Of a stretch of DNA of 64,000 bases, positions 49,408 through 57,595 are shown piece after piece. A program made the translations under genes and the position numbers. Numbering within the stretch: position 1 is the stretch's first letter; each line of letters begins with the position of its first letter. A model generated the notes under the pieces. It was not told where the DNA came from and did no database searches. It saw only the letters and a list, made by a program, of their open reading frames with translations. This DNA is from Acidovorax sp. MR-S7 (GTDB lineage: Bacteria; Pseudomonadota; Gammaproteobacteria; Burkholderiales; Burkholderiaceae_C): assembly GCF_000400995.2 (NCBI RefSeq), contig NZ_DF239007.1:22230-86229 (forward strand), in the 5' to 3' direction.

Positions 49408-49674
49408 TTGAGGAGCCTTCTGGAAGTGCAGGACTATGATGACCGATGCGACCTTGCCTGCTGCGGTGCCCTTGCGCTTACCACCGCGAAGCGCCTATGC
49501 GGCACCTAGCTCGAAAAGCAGCAAGAGCACACAACGGCTGAAATCTAGCCTAACCTATTACCCCATAAGACCTTTTGCCCCGTTGCATGTCTGCATGAAA
49601 GACTTGACAGCGGACATTTTTCATGGGCGCCGCCGTTATAGTCGGCGGCAACATCCGCTGACATTTCCCCCTGC
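49408..49674. other. Right end of the ICE and chromosome junction, gene-free
   Basis: From the trb terminator to the HD-GYP start there is no convincing gene (the gap from 49344 is 331 nt). It contains the attR core at 49617-49624. Just outside it is a hairpin GCCGCCG-TTATAGT-CGGCGGC (about 49629-49650) in the presumed leader of the HD-GYP gene. A TTGACA at 49604-49609 has no well-spaced -10 element. Confidence 0.6.
49617..49624 (+). other. attR core of the ICE
   Basis: TTTTTCAT, identical to attL at 21122-21129, 274 nt after the last trb-operon gene. Recombination between the two would restore the chromosomal scoAB terminator next to the HD-GYP gene. Confidence 0.85.
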
Positions 49675-51006
49675 ATGAACGCCCCCGAGCAGACCCTCGC
49701 CCCCGATGGCGCCGAAGACAACCCGCACTACCTGCGCGCCGTCACCGACATGGCAGACCGCTGCAACGTGGTGACGAACGAGGCCATCTACACGGACAAG
49801 GGCATCAAGCTGGTGGACAAGGGCGCGCGCGTGGACAGCCGCCTCTACGACCGGCTGGTGCGCTACAAGCTGCGCGGGCGCATCGACAGCCACCTCGCGG
49901 TGGACAACGCGGTCACGGTGCCCGCGCTCGTGCAGTTGGCCAGCGCGCAGTGCGAGAGCGACACCCTGGCCTACCTGCTGGTCCACACACTGGAGGAGGG
50001 CGCCCGCGACCGGCTGCTGGTGCCGCTGCGCGGCCTGCTGCTGCCGCCGCCGCTGGCCTTCAAGCTCACGGTCATGCGCGAGCAGCACCCGGCCCTGTTC
50101 GAGCACAGCGTGCGCATGATGCTGATGGCCGTGTACCTGGGCATCAAGAGCGGCTGGAGCGACCGCGAATGCGTGCCGCTGGCGACGGCGGCGCTACTGC
50201 ACGACATCGGCGTGCTGCACATGGACCCGGTCTGGCACGACCCCACGCACAAGGTCACGGGCGTGGGGCGCAAGCAGCTCACGGCCCACCCGGTCACCGC
50301 CATGGTGGTGGTGCGCTCGCAGGGCCTCTACCCCAAGTCCGTCGAGCAGGCGGTGCTCGAGCACCACGAGTGCATGGACGGCAGCGGCTATCCGCGCGGC
50401 ATGCGCGGGGAGGAGATCTCGCCCATGGGCCAGATCCTGCTCGTGTCCGAGGTGGCGACGGCCTTCTTCGAGAAATACGCCGACGACGCGCCCGCCCAGC
50501 GCCTGTCGCTCACCCTGCGGCTGAACCACCGCAAGTTTCCCCCCGCGCTGGTGGCCTGCCTGCTGCCCGTGCTGCAGATCAAGGCCGTGCAGGCCCAGGT
50601 GGACGTGGCCCTGGACGAGGTGGAGCACATCGTCGCGCTGCTGTCCGACGCCTTCGGCACCTGGGAATCGCTGTGCGCCCCGCTGCCGCCCGAATGGCTG
50701 GCCGCCGATTCCGGCCGCGCCTGCGCCTTCGTGGCGCGGCGGCTGGACGCGCTGCAGAAGACCCTCTACGAGGCCGGCTCCCATCCCGAGCAGCAGGCCG
50801 AGGCGCTGCCCCACCTGCAGGGCGACAGCCAGAGCCTGGCCGAACTGGCCCTGCTGGGGCGCGAGGCGCTGTGGCAGCTGCAGGTCATCCTCGACGCCAC
50901 CCACGGCCGCTGGCCGAAGCTGGCCGAGCGCGCCGACATCGGCGACGCCGCCGTCGCCGACTGGCACGACGCCTGCACCGCGCGCCTGAAGCCTGCCGCG
51001 GCCTGA
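49675..51006 (+). CDS. HD-GYP domain phosphodiesterase-like protein
   Basis: A 443-residue cytoplasmic protein whose central region (about 130-270) is an HD-GYP domain. Metal-ligand blocks are ALFEHSVRMM, LLHDIGVLHM (HD, about 175) and EHHECMDGSGYPRG (HHExxDGxGYP, about 228-241). The domain hydrolyses cyclic di-GMP in characterised proteins, and all signature residues are present, so activity is plausible. The N-terminal 120 residues and C-terminal 150 residues are mostly helical and unassigned; the latter contains LTLRLNHRKFPPALVACLLPV. It stands immediately right of the ICE attR, so its native upstream context has been displaced. The AraC gene follows after 8 nt. Confidence 0.88.
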   Translation: MNAPEQTLAPDGAEDNPHYLRAVTDMADRCNVVTNEAIYTDKGIKLVDKGARVDSRLYDRLVRYKLRGRIDSHLAVDNAVTVPALVQLASAQCESDTLAYLLVHTLEEGARDRLLVPLRGLLLPPPLAFKLTVMREQHPALFEHSVRMMLMAVYLGIKSGWSDRECVPLATAALLHDIGVLHMDPVWHDPTHKVTGVGRKQLTAHPVTAMVVVRSQGLYPKSVEQAVLEHHECMDGSGYPRGMRGEEISPMGQILLVSEVATAFFEKYADDAPAQRLSLTLRLNHRKFPPALVACLLPVLQIKAVQAQVDVALDEVEHIVALLSDAFGTWESLCAPLPPEWLAADSGRACAFVARRLDALQKTLYEAGSHPEQQAEALPHLQGDSQSLAELALLGREALWQLQVILDATHGRWPKLAERADIGDAAVADWHDACTARLKPAAA

Positions 51007-51014
51007 TCGGCGGC

Positions 51015-51707
51015 ATGGCGGGCGCCTGGTCCTATTGGCGCCCCTCGGCGGCGGCGCACGCGGTGGAGATCGGCACCGTGGCCGGACGGCAGGTGGCCCT
51101 GCCGCCCCATTTCCATGAAGGAGACCAGTGGGTGCTCGTGCTGCAGGGACGGCGGCGCATCGCCGTGGGCGGCGTCCTCCATCGCGTGGAGGCGGGCCAG
51201 GCGCTCTGCATTCCTGCCGGGGCCATCCATCGCTCCTTCGCGGAGGAGCAGGGCGTCCGCTGCGTGAACCTGTACCTTCCGCCCGGGTGCCATGGACATG
51301 CCCTGCGCCTGGACCTGGAGCGCGCCTGGCGCGCGGGCCGGGTGGGAGATTGGCAAGACGTGCTGGCGCTGGCCCAGGCGCACCGGTGCGCGGATGCGGT
51401 GCCAGCGGACGTGCGGGAGCACCGCGCGGAACGCCTGTGGATCGCACCGGCGGCGAGCGTGGCGGCGGCGGCCAACGCGCGCGGCATCAGCCGAGAGCAC
51501 TATTCGAGGATGTTCCGTGCGCAGCACGGCGTTGCGCCCCAGGCGCACAGGCTGCTGCAGCGCCTGAACCTGGCGCGCAGCGGCTTGCGCGCCGGGGCCG
51601 CCCTCGCAGACGCCGCGGCGGGCGCCGGCTTTGCCGACCAGAGCCACCTGACGCGCGCATTCAGGCAGGCATTCGGCGTGAGCCCGGGGCGCTATCTCCG
51701 CGCCTGA
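51015..51707 (+). CDS. AraC-family transcriptional regulator
   Basis: A 230-residue regulator with an N-terminal cupin-like sensing domain (PPHFHEGDQWVLVLQGRRRI, GQALCIPAGAIHRSF) and a C-terminal AraC double helix-turn-helix (about 145-230: AAAANARGISREHYSRMFRA, GAGFADQSHLTRAFRQAFGV, SPGRYLRA). The sequence HFHEGDQWVLVLQG resembles regulators that control amino acid or LysE/YdcZ-type exporters. The next gene is a YdcZ-like membrane protein, so local control of it is the simplest guess. Start ATG 51015 lies 8 nt after the HD-GYP stop. Confidence 0.9.
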   Translation: MAGAWSYWRPSAAAHAVEIGTVAGRQVALPPHFHEGDQWVLVLQGRRRIAVGGVLHRVEAGQALCIPAGAIHRSFAEEQGVRCVNLYLPPGCHGHALRLDLERAWRAGRVGDWQDVLALAQAHRCADAVPADVREHRAERLWIAPAASVAAAANARGISREHYSRMFRAQHGVAPQAHRLLQRLNLARSGLRAGAALADAAAGAGFADQSHLTRAFRQAFGVSPGRYLRA

Positions 51708-51755
51708 TCACATGCGTTCAAGACGGGGCCGGGGACGGTCCCTACGCTTGAATGC

Positions 51756-52226
51756 ATGAAAACCTTCCTTCCCGCCATCCCGCCTCTCCTGTCTTCGCTG
51801 CTCGTCGTCCTGGCGGGCATGAGCGTGGCCCTGCAGCAGGTGCTCAACGCCAGCCTGCGCACGCAGCTCGGCTCGCCCTGGTGGGCGGGATTCGTCAGCT
51901 ACCTCGTCGGGTGCGTCGCGATGGCCGCGGTCGCGCTGGCAGCGCCCGGCCCCGGCCTGTCCCTGGCGGGCCTGACGCCGGCGCCTGCGTCGTGGGTCGC
52001 GTGGTGCGGGGGGCTCTTCGGCGCGTTCTTCATTGCCGTGGCGATCCTGATGGTGCCCCGGCTGGGCGCGGCCCAGGTGCTGTCCCTGATCGTCGTCGGG
52101 CAGATGGCGGGCTCGCTGCTCCTCGACCATTTCGGCGGCTTCGGGCTTGCGCGGCAACCGATCAGCGGGCAGCGCCTGGCAGGCGGTGCGCTGCTGGTCC
52201 TGGGCGTTGTGCTCGTGCGCGCATGA
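51756..52226 (+). CDS. YdcZ/DUF606-like membrane transporter
   Basis: A 156-residue inner-membrane protein with about five hydrophobic helices, matching the DUF606/YdcZ branch of the drug/metabolite transporter superfamily. Examples are LLSSLLVVLAGMSVALQQVL, WWAGFVSYLVGCVAMAAVAL, GLFGAFFIAVAILMVPRLGA and LGAAQVLSLIVVGQMAGSLL. NASLRTQLGSPWWAGFVSYL is diagnostic for the family, which acts as a half-size transporter of unknown substrate. It follows the AraC gene by 48 nt. The SOS cassette starts 24 nt after its stop. Confidence 0.88.
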   Translation: MKTFLPAIPPLLSSLLVVLAGMSVALQQVLNASLRTQLGSPWWAGFVSYLVGCVAMAAVALAAPGPGLSLAGLTPAPASWVAWCGGLFGAFFIAVAILMVPRLGAAQVLSLIVVGQMAGSLLLDHFGGFGLARQPISGQRLAGGALLVLGVVLVRA

Positions 52227-52249
52227 CAGGACACAGGCGCGGTGGTAGA

Positions 52250-52265
52250 CTGTATTTTTATACAG
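52250..52265. promoter_or_regulatory. LexA box of the imuA-imuB-dnaE2 cassette
   Basis: CTGTATTTTTATACAG is a perfect CTGT-N8-ACAG SOS box with an all A/T centre, in a GC-rich region. It lies 13 nt before the imuA start, so LexA would block both promoter and initiation. Confidence 0.92.
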
Positions 52266-52278
52266 TATTTTCGTCGCA

Positions 52279-53043
52279 ATGTCCGCCCCTCCCACCCTTT
52301 GCCCAAGCGCGCTGCCCGGCGTCTGGCGGGGCCAGGCCTGGGCGGACGCACAGCAGCGCACCGTGGACACGGGCCACGCGGCCCTCAACGCGCAGCTGCC
52401 CGGCGGCGGCTGGCCCCTGGGCGCCTTGAGCGAGGTGCTGCAGCCGCCCCAGGCGCACCACGAATGGACGCTCTTGGCGCCCGCCCTGGCCGCCCACCTG
52501 GCGGGCGGGGCAGGGCGCGCCGTGCTCGTGGCGCCGCCGCTGGAGCCGTTCGCTCCCGCGCTGCGGCAGGCCGGCATCGCGGCGCAGCGGCTGTGCTGCG
52601 TGCATCCCGCGCCGGGCGGCAGGGATGCGGGCGCCGCCTGGGCCTGCGAGCAGGCGCTGCGCTGCGCCGACGTGCGGGCCGTGCTCGCCTGGCTGCCGCA
52701 GGCCAGCGCCGCCATGCTGCGCCGCCTGCAGCTGGCGGCCGCGCAGCAGCAGCGGCTGCTGTGGGTCGTGCGCCCCGAGGGCATGCGCCAGCAGACCAGC
52801 CCCGCGCCCCTGCGCCTGTGGCTGCAGGCGCGCGGCGACGTGCTGCAGGTGCATGTGCTCAAGCGCCGCGGGCCGCCGCTGGAGCAGCCCGTGGCGCTGC
52901 CCGCACGCGGCGAGCGGCTGGCCGCCGCCCTGCAGGCGCAGGCCTGGCGGCGCCGGCAGGCGCAGATGGCGGCGTGGGGCATGGCGCCGCCCCGGGAGGA
53001 AAGCCATGCACTGGCTGGCCTGGCACTTGCCGCCGGCCGCTGA
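52279..53043 (+). CDS. imuA: Translesion synthesis-associated protein ImuA
   Basis: A 254-residue RecA-like SOS protein of the ImuA/SulA-related family: VWRGQAWADAQQRTVDTGHAAL, LNAQLPGGGWPLGALSEVL (the characteristic start), the degenerate nucleotide-binding region WTLLAPALAAHLAGG, RAVLVAPPLEPFAPAL and CEQALRCADVRAVLAWLPQA. It is thought to assemble with ImuB and DnaE2 into a mutasome on damaged DNA. It starts just after a LexA box, so SOS induction is clear. The stop lies 38 nt inside imuB, an unusually long overlap. Confidence 0.92.
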   Translation: MSAPPTLCPSALPGVWRGQAWADAQQRTVDTGHAALNAQLPGGGWPLGALSEVLQPPQAHHEWTLLAPALAAHLAGGAGRAVLVAPPLEPFAPALRQAGIAAQRLCCVHPAPGGRDAGAAWACEQALRCADVRAVLAWLPQASAAMLRRLQLAAAQQQRLLWVVRPEGMRQQTSPAPLRLWLQARGDVLQVHVLKRRGPPLEQPVALPARGERLAAALQAQAWRRRQAQMAAWGMAPPREESHALAGLALAAGR

Positions 53044-54337
53044 CGCCGGCCTGCCCGCCGGCGCCCAGGGCTGGTGGGCGCTGCGCTTCACGCCCTGCGT
53101 GGCGTTGCTGGACGAGGCCCTGCTGCTCGAAGTGAGCGGCACCGAGCGCCTCTGGGGCGGGCGCGGCGCCCTGCGCGCGCTGCTGCGCCAGCAGGCGCCG
53201 CAGCCCTCCGGAGACGGTCCGGGCGACCTCGGCGACCGGGACTGGGCCGAGGCGTCCACGGCCCTGCAGGCCCTGGCGCTGCTGCGCCTGCGGCGCGCGG
53301 GCCGCCCCGCGCCCTGGCGGGTGCCGCACGACCTGCCCGTCGCCACGCTGACGGCGCTGCGCCCGCACGCCGGCGCGCTGCAGCACCTGGGCTGCCGCAC
53401 CTGGGGCGCGCTGCGTGCGCTGCCCCGTGCGGGCGTGGCCCGGCGCTTCGGCGCTGCCAGCCTGGAGGCGCTGGACCAGGGCTGGGGCGACAGGCCGCTG
53501 CCGCTGGACTGGATCGTGCTGCCCGAGCGCTTCGACCTGGAGGTGGAGCTACCCGCGCGTGCCGAAACGGCCGACGCGCTGCTGTGGGCCGGCCAGCGCC
53601 TGCTCGACGCGCTGCAGGGCTGGCTGCGCGCGCGCCACCAGGGCGTGCTGGCCCTCGAAGTGGCCTGGCACCACGACCTGCGCCGCATCGACGGCGTGGA
53701 CCTGCCCGCTTGGCAGCGCCTGGAGCTGCGCACCGCCCAGGCCGTGCAGGGCACGGCCCACCTGCGCCGGCTGCTGGCCGAGCGCCTGGCGCGCCAGCGC
53801 CTCGCCGCTCCCGCCGACCGCCTAGCCCTGCGCAGCCTGCAGACGGCCGCGCTGCCCCAAGACAGCGCCAGCCTGCTGCCCCCGCAGGGGCAGGCGCAGC
53901 CGGGCGAGCCCTGGCACCAGCTGGTCGAGCGCCTCTCGGCCCGCCTGGGGCCGCAATGCGTGCAGGTGCCCGAGCCTGTGCAAGACCACCGCCCCGAGCG
54001 CATGCAGCGCTGGCAGCCCGCGTTGCAGGCCCCGGCCGGCGGCGCGCCAGCCCTGCCCGAGGGCGCCCAGGCGGGCACGCCCTGGCCGGCCTGGCTGGTG
54101 CGCCCGCCGCGCCCGCTGGCGCTGCGGGGCGACCGCCCCTGCCTGCACGGCCAGCCGCTGCGCCTGCTGGCCGGCCCGCAGCGCGTGGAAGCCGGCTGGT
54201 GGGAGGCCCCTGGTGAGGCCGAGGAGGGCCTGGCGCAGCGCGACTACTTCGTGGCCCACGGCCCAGAGGCCGGCTGGGTCTGGGTGTTCCGCGACCGGGC
54301 CACGGGCGGCTGGTTCCTGCAGGGGGTGTACGCATGA
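53006..54337 (+). CDS. imuB: Catalytically inactive Y-family polymerase ImuB
   Basis: A 443-residue Y-family polymerase homologue that acts as mutasome scaffold binding the beta clamp. It starts MHWLAWHLPPAADAGLPAGA with GGGAGGAAA upstream. FTPCVALLDEALLLEVSGTERLW, RVPHDLPVATLTALRP, HLGCRTWGALRALPRAGVARRFG and DRPLPLDWIVLPERFDLEVE are typical of ImuB. The acidic catalytic residues of active Y polymerases are not seen, as expected. It appears somewhat shorter at the N-terminus than many homologues. It overlaps imuA by 38 nt and dnaE2 by 4 nt. Confidence 0.92.
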   Translation: MHWLAWHLPPAADAGLPAGAQGWWALRFTPCVALLDEALLLEVSGTERLWGGRGALRALLRQQAPQPSGDGPGDLGDRDWAEASTALQALALLRLRRAGRPAPWRVPHDLPVATLTALRPHAGALQHLGCRTWGALRALPRAGVARRFGAASLEALDQGWGDRPLPLDWIVLPERFDLEVELPARAETADALLWAGQRLLDALQGWLRARHQGVLALEVAWHHDLRRIDGVDLPAWQRLELRTAQAVQGTAHLRRLLAERLARQRLAAPADRLALRSLQTAALPQDSASLLPPQGQAQPGEPWHQLVERLSARLGPQCVQVPEPVQDHRPERMQRWQPALQAPAGGAPALPEGAQAGTPWPAWLVRPPRPLALRGDRPCLHGQPLRLLAGPQRVEAGWWEAPGEAEEGLAQRDYFVAHGPEAGWVWVFRDRATGGWFLQGVYA

Positions 54338-57300
54338 CGGCGCTGCCGGGCTATGCGGAGCTGCACTGCCTGACCCACTTCAGCTTCCAGCGCGGCGCAT
54401 CGCACCCGGCCGAGCTGGTGGAGCGGGCGGCCCGGCTCGGCTACACGGCGCTGGCCATCACCGACGAATGCTCCGTGGCCGGCGTGGTGCGCGCGCACCT
54501 CGCGGCGGCGCGCACGCCGGGGCTGCGGCTGATCGCGGGCAGCGAGTTCCGCTGGGGCGGCCTGTGCATCGTGGCGCTGGCGCGCGACCTGCAGGGCTGG
54601 GGCGATCTGTGCGAATTCATCACCGCCGCGCGCGCGCGGGCCGGCAAGGGCGGCTACCGCGTGGACGCGCAATCGCCCTGGCCGCTGCTGCGCGGCTGCG
54701 AGCTGCTGCTGGCGCCGTGCCGCGAGGCGCTGCCGGATGCTTCCGATTTGATAGCTGCTTGCGCTTGCCTGGAAAGCGCCAGAGGCCTGTTTGGCTATGG
54801 AAACTGCTGGCTCGCCGTGGAGCTGCACGGCGCCTGCGACGACGCGCTGTGGCTGCGCACGCTGGCGCAGGCCGGCGCGCGGCTGGGCCTGCCGCTGGTG
54901 GCCGCGGGCGACGTGCACATGCATTCGCGCCAGGCCAAGCCGCTGCAGGACGTGATCACCGCCGTGCGCCTGGGCCGCCCCGTGGCGCAGTGCGGCTTCG
55001 CGCTGCAGCCCCATGCGCAAAAGCGCCTGCGCCCGCGCGCCGAACTCGCGGGCCTGTACCCGCCGGCGCTGCTGGCGGCCACGCTGGAGGTGGCGGCGCG
55101 CTGCACCTTCCGCCTGGGCGAGATCCGCTACCGCTACCCGCGGGAAACCGTGCTGCCCGGCATGAGCGCGCGCCAGACCCTGGCCTGGCTCACCTGGGAG
55201 GGCGCGCGCGGCCGCTACCCGCAGGGCGTGCCCGAGGGCGTGGCCGCGCAGCTTGCCAAGGAGCTGGCGCTGATCGCGGAGTGCGGCTACGAGATGTACT
55301 TCCTCACCGTGCACGACATCGTGCGCTACGCGCGCAGCGAGGGCATCCTGTGCCAGGGCCGGGGCTCGGCTGCCAACTCGGCCGTGTGCTACTGCCTGGG
55401 CATCACCGCGGTGGACCCGTCGCGGACACGCCTGCTGTTCGAGCGCTTCATCAGCAGGGAGCGCGGCGAGCCGCCCGACATCGACGTGGACTTCGAGCAC
55501 GACCAGCGCGAGACGGTGATCCAGTACATCTACGCGAAATACGGCCGCGAGCGCGCCGCCATCGCCGCCGTGGTCATCACCTACCGCACGCGCAGCGCGC
55601 TGCGCGACGTGGGCAAGGCCCTGGGCGTGGCCCCCGCGCTGGTGGACGCCTTCGCCAAGGAGCACCACTGGTTCGACGACGTGCACGCGCAGGACCATCT
55701 GCAGGCGCTGGCCGCCGGCCTGGGCGAGCCCCTGGACGCGCACACCGCGGCGCTGTGGCTGGAGCTGGCGCGCGCGCTGCGCGGCACGCCGCGCTACCTG
55801 AGCCAGCACGTGGGCGGCTTCGTGCTCACCGAGGACAAGCTCACGCGCCTCGTGCCCGTGGAGCCCGCCGCCATGGACAAACGTTCCATCATCCAGTGGG
55901 ACAAGGACGACCTGGACGCCATGGACCTGCTCAAGGTGGACGTGCTCGCCCTGGGCATGCTGAGCGCGCTGCGCCGCTGCTTCGACGCGCGCGCCGCCCT
56001 GCGCGGCGAGCGCTGGGACCTGGCCGATATTCCCCGCGAGGATGAGGCCACCTACGACATGATCTGCCGCGCCGACACCGTGGGCGTGTTCCAGATCGAA
56101 AGCCGCGCGCAGATGAGCATGCTGCCGCGCCTGCTGCCGCGCGAGTTCTACGACCTCGTGGTGCAGGTCGCCATCGTGCGGCCCGGGCCCATCCAGGGCG
56201 GCATGGTGCAGCCCTACCTGCAGGCGCGCGAGCGCCGCCGCCAGTTGAGGAAAGAGGATCCTGACGCGCAGTTTCCTATCGAATTTCCGGATCTGGGTGA
56301 TGCGCTGGAGCGTACGCTGGGCGTACCCATCTTCCAGGAGCAGGTGATGCAGATCGCCATCGACGGCGCGGGCTTCACCGCGGGCGAGGCCGACGAGCTG
56401 CGCCGCTCCATGGCCGCGTGGAAGCGCAAGGGCGGCGTGCACCGCTTCGAGGACAAGCTCAAGGATGGCTTGAAGGGTGCGGGCTACCCGCCGGAATTCG
56501 CCGACCGCCTGTTCCAGCAGATCCTGGGCTTCGGCGAATACGGCTTTCCCGAAAGCCACGCCTACAGCTTCGCCATGCTGGCCTATGCCAGCAGCTGGCT
56601 CAAGCGGCACGAGCCTGCGTGCTTCCTCGCCGCGCTGCTCGACTCCCAGCCCATGGGCTTCTACCCCCCTTCGCAGCTCGTGCAGGATGCGCGCCGCCAC
56701 GGCGTGCGCGTGCTGCCCGTGGACGCGGTGGCCAGCGGCGTGGACTGCACGCTCGAAGGCCCCCTGGCGCCGATGCGCGGCGTGCGCGCGCCGCAGCCCG
56801 CCGTGCGCCTGGGCCTGCGGCTGGTGGCGGGGCTGGGCCGGGCGGCGGCCGGGCGGCTCGTGCAGGCGCGCGAGGCCGGCGCCTTCGCCAGCGCCGAAGA
56901 CCTGGCCCTGCGCGCCCGCCTGGACCGCCACGAGATGCAGGCCCTGGCCGCGGCCGACGCGCTGCGCGCGCTCTCGGGCCACCGCCGGCAGCAGATGTGG
57001 GACGCGGCCGCCCAGCTGCGCGCGCCGCCCCTGCTGCAGGACGCGCCTTTCGGCGAGGCCGCGCTGGCGCTGCCCGCCGCGCCCGAGGGCGAGGACATCC
57101 TGTTCGACTACGCCGCCACCGGCCTCACCCTGCGCCGCCATCCGCTGGCCCTGCTGCGCGAGCGGCTCGCGCGCCTGCGCGTCGCCACCGCGCTGCAACT
57201 GCGCGCCGCGCCCCAGGGCCGGCGCGTGCGCGCGTGCGGCATCGTCACCGTGCGCCAGCGGCCGGGCTCGGCGCAGGGCACGATGTTCATCACGCTGGAG

Positions 57301-57528
57301 GACGAGACGGGGCCGGTCAACGTGATCGTCTGGCCGGCGCTGCTGGAGCGCTGGCGGGAGGCGCTGCTGCGCTCGCGACTGCTGGCGGTGGAGGGCGTGT
57401 GGCAGTGCACCCGGGCGCCGGGGGCGGGGGTGCCCGTGCGGCACCTGGTGCTGCAGCGGTGCCGGGACCTGACGGGCATGCTGGGGCGGCTGGCGGGCGT
57501 GCTGGAGGGAAGCCGGGACTTCCACTGA
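54334..57528 (+). CDS. dnaE2: Error-prone DNA polymerase DnaE2
   Basis: A 1064-residue C-family polymerase, the catalytic subunit of the SOS mutasome. The N-terminal PHP domain (YAELHCLTHFSFQRGASHPA, ITDECSVAGVVRAH) is followed by the catalytic domain with GRGSAANSAVCYCLGITAVDP and the metal-binding Asp pair in PPDIDVDFEHDQRE (about 380-393). VGGFVLTEDKLTRLVPVEP, PGPIQGGMVQPYLQARERR and the C-terminal OB-fold (EDETGPVNVIVWP) come after it. Residues about 139-158 (DLIAACACLESARGLFGYGN) are encoded by a copy of the interspersed chromosomal repeat inserted in frame within the PHP region. This replaces a poorly conserved surface segment. It is translationally coupled to imuB. Confidence 0.95.
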   Translation: MTALPGYAELHCLTHFSFQRGASHPAELVERAARLGYTALAITDECSVAGVVRAHLAAARTPGLRLIAGSEFRWGGLCIVALARDLQGWGDLCEFITAARARAGKGGYRVDAQSPWPLLRGCELLLAPCREALPDASDLIAACACLESARGLFGYGNCWLAVELHGACDDALWLRTLAQAGARLGLPLVAAGDVHMHSRQAKPLQDVITAVRLGRPVAQCGFALQPHAQKRLRPRAELAGLYPPALLAATLEVAARCTFRLGEIRYRYPRETVLPGMSARQTLAWLTWEGARGRYPQGVPEGVAAQLAKELALIAECGYEMYFLTVHDIVRYARSEGILCQGRGSAANSAVCYCLGITAVDPSRTRLLFERFISRERGEPPDIDVDFEHDQRETVIQYIYAKYGRERAAIAAVVITYRTRSALRDVGKALGVAPALVDAFAKEHHWFDDVHAQDHLQALAAGLGEPLDAHTAALWLELARALRGTPRYLSQHVGGFVLTEDKLTRLVPVEPAAMDKRSIIQWDKDDLDAMDLLKVDVLALGMLSALRRCFDARAALRGERWDLADIPREDEATYDMICRADTVGVFQIESRAQMSMLPRLLPREFYDLVVQVAIVRPGPIQGGMVQPYLQARERRRQLRKEDPDAQFPIEFPDLGDALERTLGVPIFQEQVMQIAIDGAGFTAGEADELRRSMAAWKRKGGVHRFEDKLKDGLKGAGYPPEFADRLFQQILGFGEYGFPESHAYSFAMLAYASSWLKRHEPACFLAALLDSQPMGFYPPSQLVQDARRHGVRVLPVDAVASGVDCTLEGPLAPMRGVRAPQPAVRLGLRLVAGLGRAAAGRLVQAREAGAFASAEDLALRARLDRHEMQALAAADALRALSGHRRQQMWDAAAQLRAPPLLQDAPFGEAALALPAAPEGEDILFDYAATGLTLRRHPLALLRERLARLRVATALQLRAAPQGRRVRACGIVTVRQRPGSAQGTMFITLEDETGPVNVIVWPALLERWREALLRSRLLAVEGVWQCTRAPGAGVPVRHLVLQRCRDLTGMLGRLAGVLEGSRDFH
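54748..54806. repeat. Interspersed palindromic repeat inside dnaE2
   Basis: TTTGATAGCTGCTTGCGCTTG followed by GGAAAGCGCCAGAGGCCTG and TTTGGCTATGG is a copy of the repeat seen at 4131-4183, in the opposite orientation. It keeps the reading frame and adds about 20 residues to the PHP domain. Confidence 0.75.
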
Positions 57529-57539
57529 CCGCCCAATGA

Positions 57540-57585
57540 AAAAAAGGGCGCAAACGCTTGTCCGGCAAGCGCGAGCAGCTATCGA
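57540..57585. repeat. Interspersed palindromic repeat between convergent genes
   Basis: AAAAAAGGGCGCAAACGCTTG and CAAGCGCGAGCAGCTATCGA lie between the stops of dnaE2 (57528) and the Sel1-like gene (57596, opposite strand). The hairpin may terminate both. Confidence 0.75.
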
Positions 57586-57595
57586 ACTTGAATGA

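Larger units (their letters stand above)
21122..49624. mobile_element. Integrated Tn4371-family ICE (rearranged), about 28.5 kb
   Basis: The element is bounded by the direct repeat TTTTTCAT at 21122-21129 and 49617-49624, the attachment core I know for Tn4371-like ICEs. It has the family's layout. The integrase lies just inside the left end and a RadC/DUF2958 block follows. The right arm has EexN-TraG-CopG-TrbBCDEJLFGI-DUF2274 and ends near attR. The middle is abnormal: no relaxase, TraF signal peptidase, ParA/ParB or replication initiator is present. Instead about 9.6 kb of chromosomal-type cargo (about 26,749-36,390) is inserted, with chimeric junctions at both ends. The element is therefore probably unable to transfer by itself, although the mating-pore genes and integrase look intact. 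Confidence 0.9.

Noticed and set aside
49604..49642. A sigma-70 promoter formed across attR (TTGACA ... TATAGT)
   Set aside because: The two hexamers are 27 nt apart, far from the 16-18 nt needed.
49436..49678. An 80-codon frame crossing attR
   Set aside because: It spans the element-chromosome junction, has a composition unlike coding sequence, lacks a ribosome site and overlaps the HD-GYP start.
54244..57525. A 1093-codon open frame on the minus strand opposite dnaE2
   Set aside because: It is the antisense shadow of a well-recognised polymerase in high-GC DNA. It has His/Arg/Gln/Ala-rich low-complexity composition and no family features.
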